Source: Tritrichomonas musculus (taxonomy: Eukaryota > Parabasalia > Tritrichomonadida > Tritrichomonadidae). From it: a stretch of 64,000 bases of DNA. Shown here in pieces: positions 49,884-60,839 of the stretch. Below the pieces are notes generated by a model that saw only the letters and a list, made by a program, of their open reading frames with translations, did not search any database and was not told the origin of the DNA. The position numbers and the translations under genes are program-made. Numbering within the stretch: position 1 is the first letter of the stretch; each line of letters opens with the position of its first letter. The DNA lies in NCBI GenBank assembly GCA_039105265.1, contig JAPFFF010000009.1, forward strand, positions 4,340,001 through 4,404,000. The letters run 5' to 3'.

Positions 49884-51824
49884 TTAATCAATATCATCAA
49901 AGTTAGGAGGATCTAGCCTCACTGCATTTTTCATTGCTTTGTCCATCAAGTCTTTATATTTTTGCATTTGCTTGTAAAATTCTTGAGGAATTTGATTTCT
50001 CTCAGGGATAAATATGTAAAAAATGCCCTGATCCTCATCTGATGGCTCTAAAAGCTTTGTTTCAAAGATAAATTGAAAAATTTGGAAGATTTGCCCATTG
50101 AATGGAACACGATGCTTTTTTAATCTTTCTTCATCATCTGTAACTTGGGAATCAGGATGGAAATATTTATCTGTTGTAACAAGAGGAGTAATTATTTGAA
50201 GTGCTTGACATACATTTATGTTTTTATTATCATGATTAAGGTCAAATTTATTTCTTAAAAATTCAAAATATATTTGGTCGATTTCAAAGATTTTTTTCTG
50301 ATCGCTCAGCTTCAGTTTGTTTACATCAGTTTCTTCGCCAAGAATGTCTCGCCTATCTTGGTCCAACCTCTCTAAAATTTCCATAAAACGGATGTTAAAT
50401 GTTGTGTTTAATGGCGGCTCAGAAAAGAATATTGGCGTTAATAGTTCAAGTGGCGTTTTTCCTTTGGGCCTTCGGTAACGTGACTTTTTCAACAAGTTTA
50501 ATGGATAAGATCTTCTGTCATCATTATTAAATTCAGGATTCTGTGGGTCAATATCTTTATATTTGAAAGGCTGCTTCGTTGCCGTCTCAACAACTTCATA
50601 GCGATAATTCCAAAAAATAGGAAATGCAGCAAACATTTGAGTTGTCATTGCATCTGGCTCGAAAACGAAATTTGCGGCAAAATCATCTACAACTTTAGGA
50701 ATTTCTCTCATTCGTTGAATATCGTCATAACCATATATTACATAGCGAAGAAGACGAAAAGCTTCAGTAGAAATTGAGGAATTAGAATCACTGTAAACTC
50801 CACATATAAGTAGATATCGAATGGATTCTTCTTTCTGGAAATTTTGAATGATTTGAGTAATTCCGACGCTTGCAAGACGAACGCTTGAAAGAAGACTATA
50901 TACATGAAGTATGATTTGATCAAAAGGCTTTTTTGTATTTAAACTTTTTGGGTAATTGACAAATCTTTTTTGCTCTTCAAAAAATGATTGATTAATAATC
51001 ATGGGAGGAATAGATTCTTCTTCAAAGTTTCTATACAGGAAATCAGGCAATGGAATAATTTTTTTCTTAACATTAATTGGCTGAATTTGTTCTAGCGTTT
51101 GAGCAGTGTATTTCTGCGATTTAAGATGCGTACTTAGTGTAAATTGATGTGATCGTTTAAAACTATCTGGCATACTTGATGTAATTGATAATACTGAGCG
51201 CGCTGCTGCTCGTAATACTTTATCTGGAAGATCTTCGCCAAATATATCAGTAAATTCTGACATCATATCTGATAGTAATTCTCGGTATGCAAAAATACTT
51301 GCATGCTCAATTATAAAATCGGTAAATTTATCAAGAGTGAATCCATCACCATAATCATTTTTAAATTCATCTGGACAGTTACTGAGGTAATTTTCAATAA
51401 TTCTTTGATAATGACCACAAATTATATGGTTAGTATTATTCGCATCATCAAACATAAACCCTCTTAATCGACGGAAAACTAACTTACTTTTATCTGCAAC
51501 AGCAGCTTTAAAGAATTTTGAGCAATATTGTGATAGGATATTTGAAGCATTTCGATTTATTTGATAAATCTTAAATCTTGAATTGTCTGGATTATGTGTT
51601 GTGAGCGCAAAATCAAGAAGTTCTTTCAAATGTGGCAATGAAGGATCTTGTTTCCCTAACTCATTTGGGGGGTAAAAAAAGTTAATTAAATTTTTAGATT
51701 CATTTCGAACTGCGATGGCTAATTGCTCATGCGACAAAACTGTTTCAACAGTTGTATCAGGATTCGAAAGTATTTTAATCAAGTCTTTTGCAGTATCATT
51801 ATTTTTAAAATTAAAACCAAACAT
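49884..51824 (-). CDS. SAPS-like protein (PP6 phosphatase regulatory subunit family), 646 aa
   Basis: Long all-helical protein with no membrane segment. The N-terminus (MFGFNFKNNDTAKDLIKIL, then TVETVLSHEQLAIAVRNESK and LINFFYPPNEL) has the spacing of SAPS-domain proteins, which begin with a short aromatic motif, then a helix, a Leu-rich linker ending in an acidic segment, and LxxFL. The middle has further HEAT-like helices. SAPS proteins scaffold the Sit4/PP6 phosphatase. The match is by pattern, not by a diagnostic motif, so the family name is tentative. Divergent from the HECT gene with 496 bp between. Confidence 0.5.
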   Translation of the reverse strand: MFGFNFKNNDTAKDLIKILSNPDTTVETVLSHEQLAIAVRNESKNLINFFYPPNELGKQDPSLPHLKELLDFALTTHNPDNSRFKIYQINRNASNILSQYCSKFFKAAVADKSKLVFRRLRGFMFDDANNTNHIICGHYQRIIENYLSNCPDEFKNDYGDGFTLDKFTDFIIEHASIFAYRELLSDMMSEFTDIFGEDLPDKVLRAAARSVLSITSSMPDSFKRSHQFTLSTHLKSQKYTAQTLEQIQPINVKKKIIPLPDFLYRNFEEESIPPMIINQSFFEEQKRFVNYPKSLNTKKPFDQIILHVYSLLSSVRLASVGITQIIQNFQKEESIRYLLICGVYSDSNSSISTEAFRLLRYVIYGYDDIQRMREIPKVVDDFAANFVFEPDAMTTQMFAAFPIFWNYRYEVVETATKQPFKYKDIDPQNPEFNNDDRRSYPLNLLKKSRYRRPKGKTPLELLTPIFFSEPPLNTTFNIRFMEILERLDQDRRDILGEETDVNKLKLSDQKKIFEIDQIYFEFLRNKFDLNHDNKNINVCQALQIITPLVTTDKYFHPDSQVTDDEERLKKHRVPFNGQIFQIFQFIFETKLLEPSDEDQGIFYIFIPERNQIPQEFYKQMQKYKDLMDKAMKNAVRLDPPNFDDID

Positions 51825-52320
51825 AAAGCTTCTGATCCAAAAAAAAATTAGGTGAAAAAAAATTTGAAATTATGAAAAGAAAAATCAAAAAATCTTTCTT
51901 TAGACAAAGTATAAATAATTTTTTAAAGGTTTATTAAGATAATCATAACTTTACTAATTTATTTAAATATTTGTATTCATAAATGTTTCGTTAGATATAA
52001 AGATATTATTATTATTATATTAGTAATGATTATTTGAAAGGAAAAACGTATTTTTTATTTCATAGAACAATTTTTTTATAATTTTTATCATTTAAAATGC
52101 TTTAAAAAATGAAAATATATATCATATAATTCAAATCTTTCAAAAGAAAAAAATCCATACAAAAAGTTCAATTGAAATAGAAATCATAAAAATGCTATTT
52201 ATGTTACTTATTCATATTTGCAAATGGGATTCATTGTTTTTTTCATAAATAAATTTCGTCTCACAAAATATAAACACAAATTTTCTAATTGAAAAAGTTT
52301 CATATATTTTAAGTTCTTCG
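51825..52320. promoter_or_regulatory. Shared divergent upstream region of the SAPS-like and HECT genes
   Basis: AT-rich, no ORF. TCATATAT at 52300-52307 lies 13 bases before the HECT ATG and may be its initiator. TCACCTAA occurs on the minus strand about 30 bases upstream of the SAPS-like ATG. Confidence 0.4.
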
Positions 52321-55300
52321 ATGTCTGATTTAGAATCAAATATTCATGATCAATCCAATAATACCATGGTTTTGGAGATTCGTAAAAAAATTATCGAACT
52401 AAATTCAATTGATTTAAGAGACGAAAATAAAAATCAGATATTTGTCGAATCCCTTTTAGAAATTCTTAATAATTTATACGTATCATACAAAGAAAATGAT
52501 AAAAAAATCGAAGACATTGAAGCAATCCTAGAAGAAACATTTTCTATTGTTTTTTTATTTTGCGAAAACAAAAATCCCCAAGTTTTACAACTAATTGATC
52601 CTTTATTTAATTTAAAATCAGTATCGAAGTCGATTTATATTCTATTCTGCAACTTTTTAAACCATTTAAAAAATTATATTCCAGAAACGGTATTTAGTGA
52701 TAATGTTATTGGATTTATTAACTCGGACAAAGAAATATTTCTTAAAGCCTTAGCAAAATCCTCAAATTGCGAAATTACAGATTTATTTTCAAATTCAAAA
52801 TTATATCTAACAAATGATGAATGTAGTCATGCTTTATGCATGATATTTTTTTTAACAGAAACGTCAACAGATAAGCAAAGTATATTACAGACCTATCGCT
52901 CAATAACCAACGCATTTATACGTGAAAAAAGACATCCACCTTATTTTATAGATTTTTTATCGAAATCGATCAAAAAAGGCGTTATTGATGAATTTAGTTC
53001 ATTTTTTCAAAAAGAATTTTTTGACTACTTTTCAACAGACACTTTAATATATCTCTTTCAAAACTACAAAAATGTTTCAATTAACATTTACAGAATTCTT
53101 TATCATTATTCACGAACATTGAAATGCCAACCGTTATGCAATGCCATAGTCTACTCCCACGTGCAATTATTGAAGGATTCAAAAGTGCAGTGTGATATAT
53201 CAATTGATAAAATTCTGTTAAATTGTGATATCGACCATTTAGACTTTGAATTTTGGAATGATTTAGGAAATCATGAAGTCGTTAATCTCCCCGATTCAAT
53301 TGTTGATCGTCTTTCTCACAATTACAACCTTTTGAAGGAAAGTGGCCAATTACCTGAAAATGTTCCACCTTTTGCAGTTATAGTTTCAAAATTGGTCTCC
53401 GATCCACGTTTGTATGTTTCACAAGAAGAGGCCAATGAAATTTTGAAACAATCGAACGATTTCATTGCGATCAATTCACTTATGACGATGAATTTTAGCA
53501 ATGATATTTTAGGTGAACCTGCTTTTTGGGTGAGATATGCTAGAAATTATGAAGAAGAGCGTTTGTATATCAATGCAATTGAATGTTTTGTGTTTCGTTA
53601 TCGTTTAAAACAGGTACAATTAGCGGACCTTTTGTTTTACAACGATAGCCAGCCAAACGATAAGATCTGCATGTTCATACAGACTGTTTTAAAGGAATAT
53701 GATAAAAATATCGTTAAGACTGAACCTGGCCTCGATGAGGCCATTTATAAGAATGTAAACAGTAGTCTTTTCCCTGACTTTTGGACAATTTTCAGAGGTG
53801 AGAAAATGTCACAATTATACAACAACGCACCTGAAGAGAAGAAATTCTTTTTCTATTACGGTTTGTGTTCATGCTCGAGGATATCAATTTCACCTATTGA
53901 TATCATCCATTTTTGCAAGCTTGGAAAGTCTTCTTATGACTCTTTGTGCTCGATGTTGGATGGAACAACAACTGTTGATTTTATTCTTCCTCTTCCTAAC
54001 GAAATTCAATCAGATTTACTCTATTTTATTTCATCAACATTGATGTGCACGAACCTGAATAAATCAAATCTTGTTAAAGCAATCACTTTTAGTAACGGTT
54101 CCGACTTCATCTTGTTCTTGGCACTTTTTGATCTCATTACAAATAAAAAAACATGTGATTACAAAATTTTTCAAAGCAATTGTTTATATGACACTTTTTC
54201 AAATGTTAAAGAATCATTGAAAGAAGAGTCAGCAATTAGAAATTTCAACCTTTTAATTTCATTAATTTTAAAACTTACTTCTCCTAAATTGGAAATTATT
54301 ATTAAGAACACATACAAAATGCTATCGTTAATTGTTGACTTTTTATGGTCTCAATATAAAGATAATGGGATTTTTGTACTTTTTCCCAATTTTGATGAAT
54401 TTGCTTATACTCTTTATGCATTTTATCTTATTAAAGATAATTACTTGTTCATTAATATAAATGACGGCTTTCCAGCCATTATTGATCATGATATGATTCA
54501 AATGTTTTTCGAACGATATAAAACAAACAAAAATCCTGGATTTAAAAATGCTGATATTGATACAAATAACATTGATGTGAGTGAATTGTTAAAGAATCCA
54601 ACACCTGAATTATTTGGATTTATGAGCGAATATTTAAGAATTAATTATTCAAATGTTTCAACGGATCAATTTGATGAAAATTTGGTCATTTCTTCTTTTT
54701 TAGAAAATTTCAAAATTAGTCAAGATAAAATTCAAGTTATAGATGAATTAATTACAAGTTTGAGTGAAGACCAAATTATTGCAATTATTAATGAATTTGT
54801 TGATTTTATTAATTTCGATTCATTGATTCATTTAATTGAACAAAAAAAGTCAAAAGAAGAACAAATGAATATTTTACAAATTGAAAATTATATAAATTTC
54901 ATTCGAGCTGAAGTTTATAAATCTCTTAAAATTATAATGAAAGAAAACTCACAACATGAATTATGTGAATTAGTTATTGATTACTTTCGTAATCATTCAA
55001 ATATTAAATTAACAATTGATCCGAATTTTTTGAATTTGAACGAATTTAATGAAATTCCAATTTCATCACTTTTTGAACTTGATGATATTTTGAATTCATC
55101 ATTTGAATCAGTAATGAAACGAATTTATGAAGCAATTCCACTTTTATTTAGATATACAATTCATAATATTTGTAACAAAAAAGAAATTTCAAATGAAATT
55201 AAAACAAAATTATTTCTCCCTTCAAATGAAATTGAAAAAGCCAATTTATATGAATTATTACCAACTTTTGAATCATTTTCTAATTTACGAAATGTTGTTA

Positions 55301-58300
55301 AATACATCTTTGTAGATCTTTTTATTTATAAAAGAGAAAAAGATCTTCTTCCATTCATAACTGATGAACAATTTCAATTAATAAGGCCAATTTTTCCAAT
55401 TTTTCAACTTAAAAAAAATAAAGGATTGAAATATCATGCTAACTTCATTATCAAGGCATGTCCGTCATTTAAAACAATGAACTTCCCTATTTCAATTATA
55501 TTAAAAATGCATCTTTTAAATATAAATGATAAAGTTACAAGGGATTCACTTTATAATGTTGTTCATATGAAATTTTGTAAAAATTCAACAGGTGTTTTGT
55601 ATTATATGAATTTACTTCGTTCTTTTTCAAATAGTTTGAATATAAACAAGGATTCTTTACTTAGAAACTTAACTCAATTTGTTTTGAATACACCTGAATC
55701 ATTCACTTGTTTAAAGAAGGTATTATCGAAACTTTTTGTTAGAACTAAAGATGATAATTTATTTTATTTAGATGTAAAAAATAATCATCTTAAAAAGCCA
55801 TCAAGACAAGCAATTTTCTTTGTTAGAGAAAATTTCTTAAATGGTCCTTTTACACAATCATTCATGTCATTTTTATCATCATTCTCTTTGGCTTATCCGG
55901 ATTTAATTGGTCTTGTGTTTGATCCAAATGAAGCCATTTTTGAAGACATTGGACATTCATCGTATGACTGTGTTCATCTTTTACAAAAACTTTCACCGAT
56001 GATTAAAAATACAAGCAGGTTTCATATCTTTGAAACGGGCAGCGACACAACACAAATAGTCATTCTTTTGTACTCTGTTTTTATAAGAAATCCTCTTCTT
56101 GGTGATCGCGTTATGCAATACATCTTAGAAAACATTGTAGAAGGCAATATTGATCTCATTATTGCACATTTATATATTATACGAATTGCTTGTTCTTCGT
56201 GCACATTACAAGCAATCATTGTTGGCTATTTAATTCGTTATAATTTTGTTGACATTATTGTAAATTTGGTTCAAAAAGCGGATTCATTGTTGTCAAATAG
56301 AAAGAATATCAAATTTGCAATCACACAAAACTATGACGAAGAGAGAAAAAGTTACGAAATTATAGAAAATGTAGAAGAAAACAATACAGAAAATAATATT
56401 GATTTGAGAGATTTCCCTGATGATGGCGAATATGATGATGATGAGGATGATTATGCACAACATATAAAACATGTTTCTCATGAATCTGACAAGAAAGGAA
56501 GTGATTCAGAAAATTCTTTTTTAAAGCAAGAAGAAATTGTTTATTCATCGATAATATTGCTAACACTTTTAATTCGTTACGAAGAGAATGAAACGAGTAA
56601 TTCATCCGAAATTGCAAAAATTATTTCAAAGAGAAAGAATCCTTTCTTTGAATTCAATGGACAATCATTCAGTGTCATCACTAAAGACTCAGAAGGACCA
56701 ATTCAATGGTCACCAAATTCATTACGTATAGATACACGTTTATTAACTGGTGATCAACTTAAATCATTCATGTTTATTCCTTTCGCGCCAAAAGAACAAA
56801 ATTTGATTATACAATTAGTAAATGAAATAGATTTGGTTGAATATAACTTCAGGCCACCGTCAGATGTACCATTTGAATACTTCCAAGCATTGCCTGATGA
56901 GTATGCAAGTCAACTTATCATTGATCGAATTCCTAGGATTAATGAGAGACTTACTGCCAATGATTTCGAGTTGCTATTCAAATATCCACCTTGGGTAATG
57001 AATTGGATAACACAGCGTCCTTCGACCATTCTTTTACAGCAGCATTATGACATTATTACTGATTGTATCAATCAGATAAACATGATGAACTTGTCATCAT
57101 TATTATCAACAAAGAGAGTTCAATCTTCTTTTTCTTTAGTGTCAAAACAGTCTCTCAATTCAACCGCTGTTAATTCAAAAAGTTATGTCGAAAAAAGAGA
57201 AAATATTTTAGATTACAAAAAACTTTGTTATTTCATTTATATATCAGGTGATTTTAAAACTAATGATTACTATAAATTGCTACATACTATTGGCCTTTAT
57301 ATTTGTGCACATAAAAGTTACGATTACAAAATTGATGATGAAAATACTTTTGATGATTTGGATAAATGCAAGACACCAATTGAAATTCTCATATTTTATA
57401 TAAAAAAAATGTATGAAGAAAGCTCCTCAGCTACTAGTTTCTGCACAATGATATACTGTGTCACACAGATCGCTGACTACTTAATGTACACACTCATCGA
57501 TATCGCTTGCACGATAAAATGGAGGGAAAATCCTGACATTTTCGAAGCAATTCTTCATTTTTACAAAGAAAAATGTTTTTATAGAAAAGGAAAAATGACA
57601 AAAAACACAAATAATACCAACAATTTATTAAGATACAACCAAAATGCTCATCAACATAACCACCATAACCGTCACAACCGCCATGAAAACATAATATACA
57701 TAAATGACAATGATAATAATAATAACAACGTATTTAATGACCTTCACATAGCTCTTGGCAACAATGATATAATCAACATTCCATATCTTCTAAATAACCA
57801 TAATAATAATAATGATAATAATAATAATAATAATCCGAACATCATATTTAATCCAAATAATAACAACAATGCAAACATTCTCTTTAATCCGAATCCAAAC
57901 ATCATATTCAATCCAAATCCAAACATCTTATTCAATCCCAATCCAAATGTTCTTTTTAATCCCAACACAAACATTCTATTTAATAACAATAATGATCCAA
58001 ATGCAATCTTTAATAATAATAATAATAATAATGCAAACAGTGCCTTTGATAACGATGAAAGCGAAGACAGCAATTCAAACGACAATGAAAGCGAGAATTC
58101 TAAAGATGACTTTTCAGACGTTGATGAAATATACAGATACGATTTCTTCACCATTTTAATGATGAGTGAATCGCCGAAGGTTTTAGCATCAGCACTTTTC
58201 TTTGCACCACTTCGTCTTGTTAATGCTGCACTGAGCCGAGGCTCGTGCATTTCGAATGCCTTTTTGAGGTGTCTTCATTCGCCCGACATTCACAAATACA

Positions 58301-59742
58301 CGAGCTTTTTCAATATGTTACAAAACTATAAAAATTTCTATGTACAACACGAACCAGAAATTATAAAAAGAATTCGTGATTTCCTTCCTGATTGGAAGTC
58401 AAATGCTTCACAAATCATCACTTTGTTTTCAATGCTTTCATTTGAAACAATTGACGATCCGAAGAAAGTTTGTGAAGAATTTTATGACACATTGTCTCCC
58501 TTCTGGCAACTTGTTTATGATTCGAGAAACTTCATATCAATTGCATTACTTGATCAGAATTATTTGATTGACTCTTCTTTTCGTTTTATGAAGCCAGTTG
58601 TTCACACGCTGTCATTTGATTTTCGTGTCAAATATTTGAGAACTTTTACAAGGCAAATTTTGTCAACAAAAACTCGTTCTATCGTCGTGAGAAGAGACAA
58701 TATTTTAGAGGATAGTTTTAAGATAATTATGAGTCTGACTCCTAGTGAGTTTTTAGGTCACATTTCAGTAAATTTTGATGGGGAAAGAGGAATAGACGCA
58801 GGAGGCTTATTACGAGATTGGTTTACTAATTTAACAAAAGCGCTGTTTAATGAAAATTATGCCTTGTTTGTATCTTCAAAAGTTCATGGAACTTTCTTGC
58901 CTAATCCAAATAGTTATGTAAACGGAAATCACTTAAAATACTTCGAATTCGCTGGAAGGATTTTCGCCCGAGCCTTAATTGAGCAAATACATTTAGAACC
59001 TCATTTGGCCTTGGCTTTACGTAAAAAACTTTTGAAATGTAATTTGGACTTAGAAGATATAGAGGAATTTGACCCAGACCTTTATACATCGTTGAAATGG
59101 ATACTCGAAAATAATTTATCTGATAACCCTGATTTCGAAATGTACTTTACGGCTGATACAGATAATATCGGAAAACACGAGGTTTACGAATTAATTGAAA
59201 ACGGATCAAAAACACTTGTTACCGATGAAAATAAACAAATGTTCGTTCAGAAGACAATTGAGTATAGAACAGACGTAGCTATTAAAGATCAATGTTGCGC
59301 GTTTTGTATGGGATTCTTTAGTATTCTTCCGGATGATAGAATTGGTATTTTTTCACCGGAAGAATTAGACCGGATTATTTGCGGAGAATCATTTATTGAT
59401 GTTGACGATTGGCGAAGAAATTGCAATTTTGCAGGACAATTTTCTATTAATCATCCAACAATCATTACCTTTTTCAATACTATTAAAAAATGGAGCCAAG
59501 ACGATATTGCACAATTATTGACTTTTATAACTGGCTCTTCAAGAGTTCCTCTTGGAGGATTTGCCGCCTATAAGGATTTTGGAAGACCAATTACAATTGG
59601 TTCTGTTGATGGCCGAGACAAATTAATTACTGCTCATACTTGTTCGAATCTACTTGATTTGCCAATATATGAAACAGAAACAGAATTAAATGATAAAATT
59701 AGACTCGCAATTCAAGAATGTAACTCTTTTGATTTTCATTAA
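52321..59742 (+). CDS. Giant HECT E3 ubiquitin ligase (HUWE1/Tom1-like tail), 2473 aa
   Basis: Attaches ubiquitin through a thioester on its HECT domain. The C-terminal ~340 residues are a full HECT domain: SVNFDGERGIDAGGLLRDWF near the start, GRIFARALIEQ, then SRVPLGGFAAY and HTCSNLLDLPIY with catalytic Cys2441, 32 residues from the end. The first ~1700 residues are helical solenoid-like. An acidic run (DDGEYDDDEDDYAQ) lies near residue 1370. Residues about 1758-1930 are Asn/His-rich with NPNILFNP-type repeats, encoded by AAT-rich DNA at about 57600-58060. No UBA or WWE domain was recognised. One uninterrupted reading frame from an ATG. Confidence 0.93.
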   Translation: MSDLESNIHDQSNNTMVLEIRKKIIELNSIDLRDENKNQIFVESLLEILNNLYVSYKENDKKIEDIEAILEETFSIVFLFCENKNPQVLQLIDPLFNLKSVSKSIYILFCNFLNHLKNYIPETVFSDNVIGFINSDKEIFLKALAKSSNCEITDLFSNSKLYLTNDECSHALCMIFFLTETSTDKQSILQTYRSITNAFIREKRHPPYFIDFLSKSIKKGVIDEFSSFFQKEFFDYFSTDTLIYLFQNYKNVSINIYRILYHYSRTLKCQPLCNAIVYSHVQLLKDSKVQCDISIDKILLNCDIDHLDFEFWNDLGNHEVVNLPDSIVDRLSHNYNLLKESGQLPENVPPFAVIVSKLVSDPRLYVSQEEANEILKQSNDFIAINSLMTMNFSNDILGEPAFWVRYARNYEEERLYINAIECFVFRYRLKQVQLADLLFYNDSQPNDKICMFIQTVLKEYDKNIVKTEPGLDEAIYKNVNSSLFPDFWTIFRGEKMSQLYNNAPEEKKFFFYYGLCSCSRISISPIDIIHFCKLGKSSYDSLCSMLDGTTTVDFILPLPNEIQSDLLYFISSTLMCTNLNKSNLVKAITFSNGSDFILFLALFDLITNKKTCDYKIFQSNCLYDTFSNVKESLKEESAIRNFNLLISLILKLTSPKLEIIIKNTYKMLSLIVDFLWSQYKDNGIFVLFPNFDEFAYTLYAFYLIKDNYLFININDGFPAIIDHDMIQMFFERYKTNKNPGFKNADIDTNNIDVSELLKNPTPELFGFMSEYLRINYSNVSTDQFDENLVISSFLENFKISQDKIQVIDELITSLSEDQIIAIINEFVDFINFDSLIHLIEQKKSKEEQMNILQIENYINFIRAEVYKSLKIIMKENSQHELCELVIDYFRNHSNIKLTIDPNFLNLNEFNEIPISSLFELDDILNSSFESVMKRIYEAIPLLFRYTIHNICNKKEISNEIKTKLFLPSNEIEKANLYELLPTFESFSNLRNVVKYIFVDLFIYKREKDLLPFITDEQFQLIRPIFPIFQLKKNKGLKYHANFIIKACPSFKTMNFPISIILKMHLLNINDKVTRDSLYNVVHMKFCKNSTGVLYYMNLLRSFSNSLNINKDSLLRNLTQFVLNTPESFTCLKKVLSKLFVRTKDDNLFYLDVKNNHLKKPSRQAIFFVRENFLNGPFTQSFMSFLSSFSLAYPDLIGLVFDPNEAIFEDIGHSSYDCVHLLQKLSPMIKNTSRFHIFETGSDTTQIVILLYSVFIRNPLLGDRVMQYILENIVEGNIDLIIAHLYIIRIACSSCTLQAIIVGYLIRYNFVDIIVNLVQKADSLLSNRKNIKFAITQNYDEERKSYEIIENVEENNTENNIDLRDFPDDGEYDDDEDDYAQHIKHVSHESDKKGSDSENSFLKQEEIVYSSIILLTLLIRYEENETSNSSEIAKIISKRKNPFFEFNGQSFSVITKDSEGPIQWSPNSLRIDTRLLTGDQLKSFMFIPFAPKEQNLIIQLVNEIDLVEYNFRPPSDVPFEYFQALPDEYASQLIIDRIPRINERLTANDFELLFKYPPWVMNWITQRPSTILLQQHYDIITDCINQINMMNLSSLLSTKRVQSSFSLVSKQSLNSTAVNSKSYVEKRENILDYKKLCYFIYISGDFKTNDYYKLLHTIGLYICAHKSYDYKIDDENTFDDLDKCKTPIEILIFYIKKMYEESSSATSFCTMIYCVTQIADYLMYTLIDIACTIKWRENPDIFEAILHFYKEKCFYRKGKMTKNTNNTNNLLRYNQNAHQHNHHNRHNRHENIIYINDNDNNNNNVFNDLHIALGNNDIINIPYLLNNHNNNNDNNNNNNPNIIFNPNNNNNANILFNPNPNIIFNPNPNILFNPNPNVLFNPNTNILFNNNNDPNAIFNNNNNNNANSAFDNDESEDSNSNDNESENSKDDFSDVDEIYRYDFFTILMMSESPKVLASALFFAPLRLVNAALSRGSCISNAFLRCLHSPDIHKYTSFFNMLQNYKNFYVQHEPEIIKRIRDFLPDWKSNASQIITLFSMLSFETIDDPKKVCEEFYDTLSPFWQLVYDSRNFISIALLDQNYLIDSSFRFMKPVVHTLSFDFRVKYLRTFTRQILSTKTRSIVVRRDNILEDSFKIIMSLTPSEFLGHISVNFDGERGIDAGGLLRDWFTNLTKALFNENYALFVSSKVHGTFLPNPNSYVNGNHLKYFEFAGRIFARALIEQIHLEPHLALALRKKLLKCNLDLEDIEEFDPDLYTSLKWILENNLSDNPDFEMYFTADTDNIGKHEVYELIENGSKTLVTDENKQMFVQKTIEYRTDVAIKDQCCAFCMGFFSILPDDRIGIFSPEELDRIICGESFIDVDDWRRNCNFAGQFSINHPTIITFFNTIKKWSQDDIAQLLTFITGSSRVPLGGFAAYKDFGRPITIGSVDGRDKLITAHTCSNLLDLPIYETETELNDKIRLAIQECNSFDFH
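57600..58060 (+). repeat. Asn-codon repeat tract within the HECT gene
   Basis: AAT/AAC runs and repeated NPN(I/V)LFNP units in frame; likely an expandable low-complexity linker. Confidence 0.7.
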
Positions 59743-59965
59743 TATTATAAATAAACTATTTTCTTATATAATAAATATTACTTTTAATATTTACTAAAGG
59801 ATATTGTAGCTTGTGATTCAGTATTAAAATAAATAAATAAAAAACAAATATCAAAAGTTAAAGGTTAAGATTTTAGTAACCACTTGCATATCGAAATACA
59901 CAAGATAGCTTTAAGATTTAAAGGCGGCCATTACTTCAATTTAAATGGCTGCTTTTAATCAAAAA

Positions 59966-60826
59966 TTAATTAAGGAAATTAAAATACTCTTCTGAATCGT
60001 CTGAATTATCGTCATAATTAACAGAAGAGCAAAAAACTAAATTAGTTTCAGCAGGAGATGTAGAAGGTGAAGTAGAAGTTGAATGATCTGACGTAAACCA
60101 TTGGCTTTCGTTGCTTGTTTCTTTTTCGGATATGACTTGAGGTGAATCATTTTGGAGTGAAGGTGATGAATCAGGGGAATATTGTGACTCACAAGAAGGT
60201 GAAGAACCATAAGAATCTGATGAAGATTCTGGTGGACATGGTGGCGATTGTGAGCCTGGGTTATTTGATGAATTAGGACAATATGGCGAGCCTGGTGAAT
60301 TTGATGAACCAGGAGAAGAGCATTGCTCAGAAGATGATTGGCATCGCTCTTTTTCCTTTTTAATTTCTTCTATTTCATGCTTCAATTCATGGAAAAGATT
60401 CACCTTGTCATATGTATTTGGTAAAAAGGTGAATACAAAATTATGTAAAAATTGCAACGTGCCTTCTGGATCAGTTGCTGCATGATAAGTAAAAAGAATG
60501 TTTTTTTCTTCAGAATTGGAATGAGATAATTGACGCTTAGAAGTTATTACTTCTTGAACATTGATACTTAATTCTTCCTTTTTGATAATACTTGATAGAT
60601 CATTCCTACCAATTTTGTACTTCTTCCAAATTTTAACAAAGTCATGAAGTGAAACAAATAGCTTTTCAAGTTTGATAATAAAGGGTAGCATAAAATTTGT
60701 CATTAACTTTTTATCATCATTTGGATATGATCGATTGATCATGCTATTCACATTAACTGGCACCCCAAGGGGAATCTTGGGTAGCTTATTATAGTTTCCT
60801 CTTTGTTTCGGAGGCTTCTTGCTCAT
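59966..60826 (-). CDS. Ser/Pro-rich hypothetical protein, 286 aa
   Basis: Start ATG with TCATTATT initiator 5 bases upstream. Residues 1-25 are basic, 35-165 helical with a folded look (MLPFIIKLEKLFVSLHDFVK; GTLQFLHNFVFTFLPNTYDK). Residues 165-286 are a Ser/Pro/Cys-rich, acidic, disordered tail (SSPGSSNSPGSPYCPNSS). No family recognised. Convergent with the HECT gene. Confidence 0.65.
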   Translation of the reverse strand: MSKKPPKQRGNYNKLPKIPLGVPVNVNSMINRSYPNDDKKLMTNFMLPFIIKLEKLFVSLHDFVKIWKKYKIGRNDLSSIIKKEELSINVQEVITSKRQLSHSNSEEKNILFTYHAATDPEGTLQFLHNFVFTFLPNTYDKVNLFHELKHEIEEIKKEKERCQSSSEQCSSPGSSNSPGSPYCPNSSNNPGSQSPPCPPESSSDSYGSSPSCESQYSPDSSPSLQNDSPQVISEKETSNESQWFTSDHSTSTSPSTSPAETNLVFCSSVNYDDNSDDSEEYFNFLN

Positions 60827-60831
60827 TGTAA

Positions 60832-60839
60832 AATAATGA
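60832..60839 (-). promoter_or_regulatory. Initiator of the Ser/Pro-rich gene
   Basis: TCATTATT on the minus strand, 5 bases before the ATG. Confidence 0.45.
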
